NCBI GenBank assembly: GCA_003117195.1
Contig: BDSI01000046.1
Span: forward strand, 248,001-312,000
DNA from: Eudorina sp. 2006-703-Eu-15
Lineage: Eukaryota; Chlorophyta; Chlorophyceae; Chlamydomonadales; Volvocaceae
DNA length: 64,000 nt
Direction: 5' to 3'
Position 1 is the stretch's first letter. Each line of letters opens with the position of its first letter. The translations under genes were made by a program, and so were the position numbers. The notes below the pieces were generated by a model, which saw nothing but the letters and a program-made list of their open reading frames with translations, made no database searches and was not told where the DNA came from. Shown here piece after piece: positions 1-8,570 of the stretch.

Positions 1-108
1 GCTCGATATGAACGCCAGCACACACGAGAACACTAACGGAAAGCACAAACGAGTAAAACGGTGCCTCGATTACTGGTATGTACAACTATGGAACAATAAA
101 TTAGTCAA

Positions 109-1150
109 ATGATTCCGGCGCCCGCTTGTCCGCAACAAGCGACATTCGACACGTACTCCTGTAACCGTTACAAGGTGGACCCGTTCGTAACCGTTACAAG
201 GTGGACCCGTATCCCGACCGACGTGCAGGTACGTCGGACCGACGTACCTGCATGCAACGACACACCCTGTCCCCTGTGCGGCGGACCCGACTCAGGAGGA
301 CACATGCTAGGAGGCTGCCAGCACCCAAACATGAAAGCGCTGTACATCAAGCGGCACAACATAGCTGTTCGCCGAATCACACGGACAATCGCCACAGGAA
401 ACCACGGTGGATGTTGCATGATTATGGACGCATGCCCAACACAACAACTGCCTGACCACAATGCTGGAACGCGTCTGTCGCCTTGGATGCTCAAGCCCGA
501 CATCTCTTGAGGTAACTCGGCACAAACTGCGACCGGACATACTCACCATCCCAAGCCTGTTGTACAAGGAGACTGCTAGACCGGGTTACACCGGGCCGTC
601 CAACCGCTCAAAACACACCGTACATATCCTCGAAATTGGCTACACAGCAGACACGAACCACATGGCCAAACAGCACGAAAAAGCGCAACAACACAGCCAC
701 CTTGCAGACCAAAGCAACTCGCCACCGCAGGATGGAAAGTACGGTACACGGCACAGGAAGCCATCAGCCAAGGCTTTGGCGGCACCATACGCAAATATCT
801 TTTGCCACTACTGGTCGCCACGGGCGCTAATACACAGGAAGCTCGGGCGTGCTGCTGTGACCTACATGACCACGCCATGGAGGCCTTGCACACCATTGTT
901 ATTGCCAGGAGACAGCAGGCAAGAGGAATGCGCACGACACATGGGCAAGAGCAAATGGGTACCTAACACCACAGGGGCGGTTAGGATGAGTGAACCCAGC
1001 GGTGGTCGGAGGTGCAAAGGCCAGGGGAAACCCATAACCTCTCCACCCCCGCCCCCTTACCACATACACATCGGTTCAAAACTGCCACACACAATGAAAA
1101 CTCGCAAACGTCAACAGGCGTCACACTATTGGAAGTGCAGCGTGCCTTGA
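109..1150 (+). mobile_element. Decayed non-LTR retrotransposon, C-terminal part
   Basis: Two overlapping reading frames (109-510 and 461-1150) together read like the end of a non-LTR retrotransposon polyprotein. The first carries a zinc-knuckle-like motif, CPLC followed by HMLGGC and H, then IKRHN (about 262-350). The second continues with RPDI, then VHILEIGYTADTN (about 619-657), which resembles the restriction-like endonuclease of elements that carry such a domain after reverse transcriptase. The frame change near 461-510 and the missing RT in front indicate a broken copy. A short unit is duplicated inside the first frame (163-220). The exact clade cannot be decided by eye. Similarity is from memory of the family pattern, not from a search. 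Confidence 0.6.
163..220 (+). repeat. Tandem partial duplication, also found in an intron at 43.8 kb
   Basis: A unit starting GTAACCGTTACAAGGTGGAC occurs at about 161-184 and again at 187-220. The 34 bases at 187-220 recur identically at 43773-43806. The unit contains the palindrome GTAACCGTTAC. Confidence 0.85.
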
Positions 1151-2127
1151 ATGCCTGGGAATGATGACCTCCTTCCCTTTGAAGCCACACGAGCTGCCAC
1201 CCGCACAAGAGACTAACACAAACACTAGTTTCGGAGCATATCTATGCTTACGCGATCCTTCCCCCTCCCCATGGGAACCTGTGAGACGACCTCTCTTCAC
1301 ACTTTCCATAGAACCCACCCGCACCTGCCTGCAATCCTCCACCAGTCCACCTCACTTGACACATGGCTGGTTGGGCCACAAGCAGGGGTCCGGAGGGCAC
1401 CCCTCAGTCCTTGTCACCCCACCATCCACATACAACCCCGCCCAACAGTAAGCTGCACAACAAGGCAGATACGCCATCCAAGGACGCACCACACCACACC
1501 ATAGACAACGGGCCGTCCGGGTCTGCCTTGCCATCCAGGTGCACCACGCAAGCCAGAGCGGACATGAGTGTCAAGATGTTGACTTCCATGCCTATCAGGA
1601 TGAGCGTGCACACGCGCCCTGGGTGTATGGTGCGGATTCACTCATCTGCAGCGGTGCGAATGGCCAGCCACGGACGATGCACAAGAGCTCATCCATGGCG
1701 GCACACTGTGCAAGTGCACCCTTCACCTGGCATGGCGGCCTGGTTCACGTCACATGGCTGGATGAAGTCCCCACGCCGCTGCGGCTGGCTGTCATCAACA
1801 ACATGCAGTGCATCACAAACTACTGGCTGCTGCAACACTGCATGAGCATTGGCATCACGGACATGGTCGTAAGCCCGCAGAGATCAACTGGATCATTGAC
1901 ACCACCGAGTGTGACGTGTGCAAGCTGGTCGAAGCCTATCAGTGCAACACGCTCGAGGCACAGCCAGCAGGGTGCACCATGCACAAACGTTTCAAGGCCC
2001 AGGTCAAACAACACGTCCTCATCAAGTGCCATGAAGTCGAGGGCAAGGCAGCGTACAGTACCGGCTGCTTGTACGGCAATGCTCCCCAATAATGTGTTAT
2101 CCTACATGTGTCAGAACAAATGCAGAA
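1151..2127 (+). other. Unassigned stretch with degenerate coding-like frames
   Basis: No intact gene is supported. From about 1539 to 2092 two plus-strand frames overlap (1539-2474 and 1808-2092) and look like one protein broken by a frameshift near 1810-1870, with Cys-rich text such as ECDVCKLVEAYQCNTLE in the second frame. It may be an old transposon ORF or a gene relic. I do not recognise it. Confidence 0.25.
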
Positions 2128-3375
2128 CTAATCGCGCTTTATGCGTAGCACTTTGTGAATTAAATGCCACTGCACCATCATGGCCGCCATCATCTGGCAG
2201 GCCCGCTTCTGATCGCGAGTCATGCTTTCCAGAACCGGCAAGCGTCCCATGGCCTCAAGGTACAGGTCCCGATGGAACCGTGCCCTGGGATGCCGTGCCA
2301 CAGCTCTTGGAATGTGATGGCACGCCGAGCCAGGCCCAGGCGCCACAGTCTCCCAGCAGCTGCCATCGCCATGCTGCTGCTCTAGTACAGATGGCCACTG
2401 CTGCTGCTGCTGCTGAGGCTGCAATAGTGACGGGGACAGCTGCATGGGCAGGTCACACTCGAGTATATCTTTAATGAGATCAATGAGAAGTGGGGACTGC
2501 TGTTGCTTCTGCTTCTGCTTCTGCTGCTGTTGCTGCTTCTGCTGCTTCCGCTTCCGCCCCTGTTGCTGCTGCTGCTGCTGTTCCTGCTGCTGTTGCTGCT
2601 GCTGATGCTGTTGAGGCTGCTGAGGCTGCTGCTCAGGCTGCTGCTGAGGCTGCTGAGGCTGCTGCTGAGGCTGCTGCTGAGGCTGCTGCTGAGGCTGCTG
2701 CTGAGGCTGCTGCTCAGGCTGCTGCTCAGGCTGCTGCTGCTGCGGCTGCTGCTGCCGCTGCTGCTGCGGCTGCTGCTGAGGCTGCTGCTGAGGCTGCTGC
2801 TGCGGCTGCTGCTGACGTTGCTGCTGCGGCTGCTGCTGCGGCTGCTGCTGCTGCTGCTCAGCAGGCTGCTGCTGAGGCTGCTGCTCCAAGTGCAGCAACT
2901 CTAAGGAACGCCTCCTCTTCAAACACTTGTTCTTTTTCTGCTTCTCCTGCTCATGCTTATTCCATGCCAGCGCAAACGCCTCCAGTTCCTGGACAAATTT
3001 TTCAGCGGCCCGCCTGCTGTCATCTGACACATTTACCAGGCGATAAAAGGCGCGCCTGAGAATAGACTTGTCGCTCATAGCAAGCTCGTAAGAAGTACGG
3101 TTGTTGGCGTCTTGCACAGCTGCCGCTGCTGCTGCCGCTTCCGCCATGGCTTCCGCCTCCCCAAACTTGGAATTGAGTGTCGCGACGAGCGCCAGCCTGT
3201 CCAGGTTCGTGCAAACTGTATCAAATGCCCCCATGCCATCTGGAGAAGCATCTGTGGACATTTGCTGTGTCCTCATAAGGCAGAAGGTGATGAAGCAGTG
3301 AGCTTTTTCCGCTTGAGCGTCGCTCAGGCGCCAAGGAAACCCCTCCAACGCATCCGCCTGCACCAACAGGGACAA
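2128..3375 (-). CDS. Poly-glutamine ORF of unknown function, probably incomplete at the 5' end
   Basis: An open frame of 415 codons on the minus strand. The N-terminal third is mixed sequence with an Ala run. The middle (roughly residues 165-305) is almost pure Gln with Pro, Glu and Arg interruptions, from an imperfect CAG/CTG tract at about 2500-2890. The C-terminal 100 residues are again complex and basic (RFHRDLYLEAMGRLP then RDQKRACQMMAAMM). The frame opens with TTG, not ATG; the first ATG is about 33 codons in. The frame immediately upstream in another phase (3376-3640) also looks coding, so the real start may lie upstream across an intron or frameshift. The large plus-strand Ala/Leu frames opposite the repeat are shadows. 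A transposon protein is possible given the surroundings. Confidence 0.45.
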   Translation of the reverse strand: MSLLVQADALEGFPWRLSDAQAEKAHCFITFCLMRTQQMSTDASPDGMGAFDTVCTNLDRLALVATLNSKFGEAEAMAEAAAAAAAVQDANNRTSYELAMSDKSILRRAFYRLVNVSDDSRRAAEKFVQELEAFALAWNKHEQEKQKKNKCLKRRRSLELLHLEQQPQQQPAEQQQQQPQQQPQQQRQQQPQQQPQQQPQQQPQQQRQQQPQQQQPEQQPEQQPQQQPQQQPQQQPQQQPQQPQQQPEQQPQQPQQHQQQQQQQEQQQQQQQGRKRKQQKQQQQQKQKQKQQQSPLLIDLIKDILECDLPMQLSPSLLQPQQQQQQWPSVLEQQHGDGSCWETVAPGPGSACHHIPRAVARHPRARFHRDLYLEAMGRLPVLESMTRDQKRACQMMAAMMVQWHLIHKVLRIKRD

Positions 3376-3640
3376 GCATATGCATAAACTGGAATCGCGT
3401 CTTGCTTTGCTGCTGCCGCCGCTGCTTGGTAACGCACCTCGTGTGCCGCAGAATGCGGTTCCATCGGCGCTTCACTGCTGGTGGTTGTGCTGGGCAGCAT
3501 ACATGGGGCAAATTGCCTCCAAAAGTACAGGCCTTCTTATCGTCTAGTAAGGTTTCAAGCACGCCCCGCGACTTGTGTTTGAAGTGGCGTTGCGAGCGCA
3601 GGTTCCGCGAAGGTGTGTGACCGGCGGCAGCTTGCGCGTT
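3376..3640 (-). pseudogene. Coding-like segment in another frame upstream of the poly-Gln ORF
   Basis: The minus-strand frame 3221-3814 contains a basic, Cys-containing stretch between about 3640 and 3380 (for example GVLETLLDDKKACTFGGNLP, then VKRRWNRILRHTRCVTKQRR) that looks more like protein than its AT-richer upstream part. It runs into the poly-Gln ORF one base out of phase. Either an intron or a frameshift separates them. No function recognised. Confidence 0.3.
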
Positions 3641-3863
3641 GCATATTATATGTACATGACCCGCTCCAATTCGCGTCGCAGTCCGGAGCAATAGAGAAGC
3701 GTTGCGATGTACAAAAAGGCGGGGTTCGAATTGGACACCATGGATACAACGCTGGTTGGACAGTAGATCTACCAAGCCGAATGCTTCGCTTAAAAAATAT
3801 GCAATTACATACAATACGATTCCAATAGGAAGTAAGAAGGCCCTAATGTACGGAAGTCGGGTA

Positions 3864-4000
3864 TGAGATAGCAGCTAGTTGCTGAGATGTGGTGTTGAGG
3901 CTTAGTTGATGGGCCAAGATACGCACGCTTGATTGGTGGCGATGCCGAACCCTCAAACTCGAAGGATGGTCGGGTGAACGGATATGGCGGAGATCGTGAA
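3864..4000 (+). repeat. SINE-like dispersed repeat, copy 1
   Basis: Shares with 37896-38030 a run of matching blocks in the same order: GCTAG-TGCTGAGATGTGG, a TTGATGG/TTGAAGG block, CGCACGCT-GATTGGTGGCGAT, GAACCCTC, and CGGGTGAA-GGAT. Substitutions and small indels show an old dispersed repeat. Confidence 0.7.
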
Positions 4001-4109
4001 ACGGTTACGATGGTAACTGGTGCGGGAAGATCGTGATGAGCGGCCTTTGACGGATGTCCGTTGCGGGGCCACATGTGACTGGCCGGACGGTCAGTACAAC
4101 AACATGTAA

Positions 4110-4148
4110 CATTCCACATTCCATTCCATTCCATTCCATTCCATTCCT
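4110..4148 (+). repeat. (ATTCC)n pentamer satellite
   Basis: About seven near-perfect copies of ATTCC. Confidence 0.9.
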
Positions 4149-4149
4149 T

Positions 4150-5262
4150 ACTGCCCCAGGCCCCCACCGCCCTACCGTCCTTCAGGCCCCCCACCGCCCC
4201 AGGTGCGCCTAACACCCCAACCGCCCCTAAGAACCCCAGCGCCCTCACACCCCTACCACCCCTATTGCCCCCATCGCCCCTACCGCCGCTACCGTCCCCA
4301 CCGCCCCACCATTACTGCCCCTACCGCCCCTCGCTACAATCCCCACCTCCCCTACTGTCCCCAACCGCCCCTAAGGCCCCCACCGTCCCCACAACCCCTA
4401 CCACCAGTACCGCCCACAGCTCCCCTAGCTCAGGCCCTGACTGCCGCAAGTGTCCTCAAGTCCCCACCATCACCACCGTACCTACACCTACTACCACCTA
4501 AAGCCCCCACCGCCCTTAACAACCATACCGCTACTGCCTACGTACACGTACCATCCCTGCCACCCGAAAGGCCCCCAACACCCCTTATAGGACCCCAAAC
4601 ATCCTGACAGCACCTACCATGCCCCAAACATCACTACCACCCCTAACGCTTAAAACCATGCCTACCAACACTTAGGCTGCGGGACCTCCTTAGTCACACG
4701 CATGCGCTCCCTGGTGATGGTTCATGAATTCCAGTCGGGGCTGTTGCCCATGCAGGCGGGGTGCGCCAGGGGTGCCCTTTGGCCCCCTGCTCTACTGTTC
4801 GGGGCGCAGGCTTTGCTGTGCTGACTGCAGCATCGTGGGGTGGGGATTCACCTCCACAGTCCACACTACCGACGAGGATCTAACCACGGCAATGCAGTAC
4901 GCGGATGATATCGAAGTTATCTTGGGTAATTCGGCAGAACTAGGGACATTCCTGGAGAATATGGGCATCCATGCCAGGAAGTCGCACTGCGCTTAGCGCC
5001 CCTCCTTGCCCTAACTCCCACCACCACCACCGGCCCCAACCCCCCTTATTGTCCCCACCATCCAAACACACCTAAGATTCCAACCGCACGCCACCACCCC
5101 TAAGGGTCCCACCGCCTCCACCGCCCCTACCATCCCGACCACCCCTAGCGCCGCTACTGTCCCCGCTACCCTTATTGCTTCTAAGGCCCCCTCCACCCCT
5201 ACCACTCCAATCCCAAAGTCTAACACAACCGTACTGCTGCCCCTACCGCCCCACCACACCTA
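4150..5262 (+). repeat. C-rich degenerate repeat field
   Basis: Irregular short units around CCGCCCCTAC and CCCCCACC fill 4150-4670 and resume at 5000-5260. Translations are Pro-rich and meaningless. The field is split by a reverse-transcriptase fragment at 4724-4996. Confidence 0.6.
4724..4996 (+). pseudogene. Reverse transcriptase fragment (non-LTR type), frame-broken
   Basis: One frame reads GVRQGCPLAP at about 4757-4787, the conserved block before the catalytic loop of non-LTR reverse transcriptases. A second frame reads MQYADDIEVILGNSAEL around 4893-4940, with the catalytic YADD at 4898-4909. The two motifs lie in different frames and a stop interrupts the segment between them, so this is a dead fragment. 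It is about 3.6 kb downstream of the retrotransposon end at 109-1150 and could come from the same family. Confidence 0.7.
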
Positions 5263-5309
5263 GCTTTGGTTGTTGCCTTGCCTAGAACATTCAATAGTAG
5301 TGAAAATGT

Positions 5310-6194
5310 TCAGGCGCGCATGTGCGAAGTTTCAGGGCGAAGCGCGAGGGAGACAGCGTCACGCACAGGGTCTGGGGTGAGCGATTCACGGCGATTCCCT
5401 CCGCAATCTTCGATATCATCGGGAACAGCTACAGTGGCACCAGCTCCCTTGTCGTCTGGCAGCACGAAGTCGGTACGACCCGCTGCACAGTTGCTCCCCA
5501 GCGGCACAGATGCACCCGACTGGGACTGACTGGGACTGACTGGGACTGACTGGACTGACTGGGACTGACTGGGACTGACTGGGACTGACTGGGACTGACT
5601 GGGGCTGACTGGGACTGACTGGGACTGACTGGGACTGACTGGGACTGACTGGGACTGACTGGGACTGACTGGGACTGACTGGGACTGACTGGACTGACTG
5701 GGACTGACTGGGACTGACTGGGACTGACTGGGACTGACTGGGACTGACTGGGACTGACTGGGACTGACTGGGACTGACTGGGACTGACTGGGACTGACTG
5801 GGACTGACTGGGACTGACTGGGACTGACTGGGACTGACTGGGACTGACTGGGACTGACTGGGACTGACTGGGACTGACTGGGACTGACTGGGACTGACTG
5901 GGACTGACTGGGACTGACTGGGACTGACTGGGACTGACTGGGACTGACTGGGACTGACTGGGACTGACTGGGACTGACTGGGACTGACTGGGACTGACTG
6001 GGACTGACTGGGACTGACTGGGACTGACTGGGACTGACTGGGACTGACTGGGACTGACTGGGACTGACTGGGACTGACTGGGACTGACTGGGACTGACTG
6101 GGACTGACTGGGACGCAAAGACAGAGCGGTCAGAGGCGGCCTTAGCCTTCGTGTCAGCTGCGCTGGCTGCTTCAATCAGACGTTGCGATCGCAT
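5310..6194 (-). CDS. ORF dominated by an expanded Ser/Pro/Val/Gln repeat
   Basis: A minus-strand ORF of 294 codons starting at ATG (6194-6192). About 28 non-repetitive residues (RSQRLIEAASAADTKAKAAS) come first. The core is a ten-residue unit, SQSVPVSPSQ, produced by a 10-bp DNA repeat read through all three frames. The tail of about 70 residues is complex and acidic, then ends near 5310. Two 9-bp units shift the frame, but both overlapping minus-strand frames stay open because the repeat has no stop in that direction. It may be a real gene swollen by repeat expansion or a chance ORF. No family recognised. Confidence 0.35.
   Translation of the reverse strand: MRSQRLIEAASAADTKAKAASDRSVFASQSVPVSPSQSQSVPVSPSQSQSVPVSPSQSQSVPVSPSQSQSVPVSPSQSQSVPVSPSQSQSVPVSPSQSQSVPVSPSQSQSVPVSPSQSQSVPVSPSQSQSVPVSPSQSQSVPVSPSQSQSVPVSPSQSQSVPVSPSQSSQSQSVPVSPSQSQSVPVSPSQSQSVPVSPSQSQSVPVSPSQSQSVQSVPVSPSQSQSGASVPLGSNCAAGRTDFVLPDDKGAGATVAVPDDIEDCGGNRRESLTPDPVRDAVSLALRPETSHMRA
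5518..6113 (+). repeat. 10-bp minisatellite, about 60 copies
   Basis: Near-perfect tandem array of CTGGGACTGA. Two units are 9 bp (about 5550 and 5690) and one has GGGGCTGA. Such homogeneity suggests recent expansion. Confidence 0.95.
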
Positions 6195-8570
6195 CAGGTC
6201 AGGCTGACTGTAACGACGTTGGGCCTAAGTGGCCGCTCGTCCAAAGTACGCTCGCGCCGTATGGCTTGCATTTTGAATCACTGAAATACTGATGCTTCGG
6301 CCTGAACGGTATCATTCAATCCCACCAATCTGTGGAGTTCTAACTTACACGTTAGTTACATTGCAACAAGGCACCCTACAGGGCACGGGCTTTATTACAC
6401 TGACTGACCGGCGCTCGTACGGGCGTGAGAAAAGGCAATGGCTGATAAGCATAGTAGCAGAAATGGCGGGGACCGATAACGCTGCTCCACTAGCACGGCA
6501 CACAACACCGTAGCAAACAGGGACTAGGCAGGCGAGCGCGTCTGGGCCAGCGGGCCAGTAAGGCAAGAGTTGCGTCGATAACGGTATCAACGCGACATGC
6601 GAGAAAGGTGCGGCTGCAGCGCGCGAGCTGGCAGGCGACGCACGGCCTTATTACTGCTTATAAATCACAGTTCGTACTTTGGGCGACGAGCGTGATAGTC
6701 GACATGCAGACCTGCAAGCACTTGGGCGATGTGTGTGTGGCGCGTGTGTGTCATGACACTTCCCCTGGGCAGCTGGGCGGTTGGGCGGTTGGGGTGTCGC
6801 CTTGGTGCATGTCGCTTGGCTTGGGGTAACCCCCCACTGCCGTCTGGGTGGGCAGTGTGTTGCAACTTGCAAGGCAGGGCGGTCTTCCCCGTACGTACTG
6901 CCCTCTGGTTCAGTGCCGGGCCCGGGTGGTCCGCGGGCTCGGGCTGGCTCTACCTGCCTGGTTGGGTCGGGAGCGCACTGAAGCCGTTACGGACGGTACT
7001 GCAGCAGGGTCAACGCACCCCCAGCAGGCCGGCACGGGCAGCAGGTCAGTCCCGTACCACACGCGCCACAGGCGCAGGAAACGGACCCTTGGTAATCGGA
7101 TTAGTACTTGGAAGGAGGCGCTACTCTACGCAGGACGGACCCAACTGGGGACCCGCTGTTGGGGTGGACGGGGACCCAACCGCGCACAACCGTTTTGCAT
7201 CCTCGGCGCCAAGGCAGCCGCGGCTAAGTAGCACGGGGCAGCCCATCTACCATGTGGAACCGGTCGCAGGGTGCTCTTGCTACGTCTTGCTAGAGATACG
7301 TTCGCTGCATGGCCTTCCACGGTGAGGTAAATGCCACTGTCCAACCGGTCGTCGTGTTCCCTGATTTCAGCGATTACCATGGCCGTGCAGGCCTGACGGA
7401 AGCGTTTTAATAGCCGCCAAGTTCGGGCTTGGTGTTTTGACGGTCTAGCCAGCGCGATATGCCGAGGCGCGATAACTGCGAAGACCCTCGGCGACCCACG
7501 GGATCAGAGCGGCATCGAACAAATTCCGGTTTTATTATTTATGTATCAGTCGCATGCGCTGAACGAAGTTACAGTCATCCAGGTTGGATGCGGAACGCGA
7601 CATCTGTTTGTATCGTGTTGGTTGTGGCTGCCAGGTCAGCGAGCACGCCATTCGATACGGTTCCGATATCCCGTGAACCCATTTGGGCTATGGAATTGTA
7701 TTTGCGGTTGTATCCATGTTCTGGTCTGTAGATGGCTTTGGGGGTGGTAGTTGATTATGGTCGTGAGTCTCTCACGTTTTGAACAGCCCTCATCTTTACC
7801 ACCTAAATTCATCATACGCTCTTACTATAAAAATTTCCTTGCAACATAATATAATTTCTCAGTACATTCCGGCGTCATTTTCAAGAATGGCTTTGCGGGC
7901 GCTTAACCTTGTTGGCCACCAAGTCCAGTGCCGCAACTCCTCGACAAGTTGCTCAGTTAGCATGGTTGACCACATGGGAGGCACTCAGAGAGTATGGAGG
8001 AGCGTATGCGGTCCTGTTCCTGTCAAGCAAGCTACTTGCCAAGGCCAGCGAATGGGGTTTCGATGTGCGGCGCTAGCCCCTCCACATTCTCCACCACTTT
8101 GGGACATCGACACTGGCTGTGAAGACGTAATGGGCCGGCTCAGAGATACCGAGCACCTAAAGAACTGTCTCGGCGCTTCGCTCACGGTGAGAATCTAGGC
8201 AACTCGTCGGTCACGCGGACACCGGAGATCCCTGTAACGCATCACTAACCGGGAAGACGTTGCGCCGCGTGCACTTTTTATTTTGACGTCGGCATCCAGG
8301 CGCTCCCTTCGTGACCTAACGTGACCTCCGACACCGGGACCCGGGGAGTGTCGGACGCCGTCTCCGCGGCGGCGCGGCCCCATTTCCCCCCTGCTGACTC
8401 GGACGTCCCCCTTCCTAAAACCCAAACCCTGTCGCATCACCCTGTGGCCATTCCCACCCCGGTCTCCCACCTCCTCCCCCTTCTTGTCGTAAGTCCCTCA
8501 TCATTCCGCCTTCGCCGCTGCCGCCTGTGTCCCGCCTGTGCTCCGCCTGTGCCCCCCCCCTCGCGCGCAG
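6195..8570. other. No supported gene
   Basis: Short ORFs only, lower GC than the genes, no recognisable protein motif on either strand. A strong donor-like GTAAGT at 8489-8494 could end an upstream exon of the next gene (in phase 0 with the exon at 8571), but no start codon or acceptor for it is convincing. Confidence 0.5.

Noticed and set aside
2490..3059. Long plus-strand Ala-rich and Leu-rich ORFs
   Set aside because: They are the antisense and shifted readings of the (CAG)n tract in the minus-strand poly-Gln ORF.
4110..4148. Possible contamination by vertebrate satellite (ATTCC)n
   Set aside because: A seven-unit pentamer is easily made by slippage and the flanks look native.
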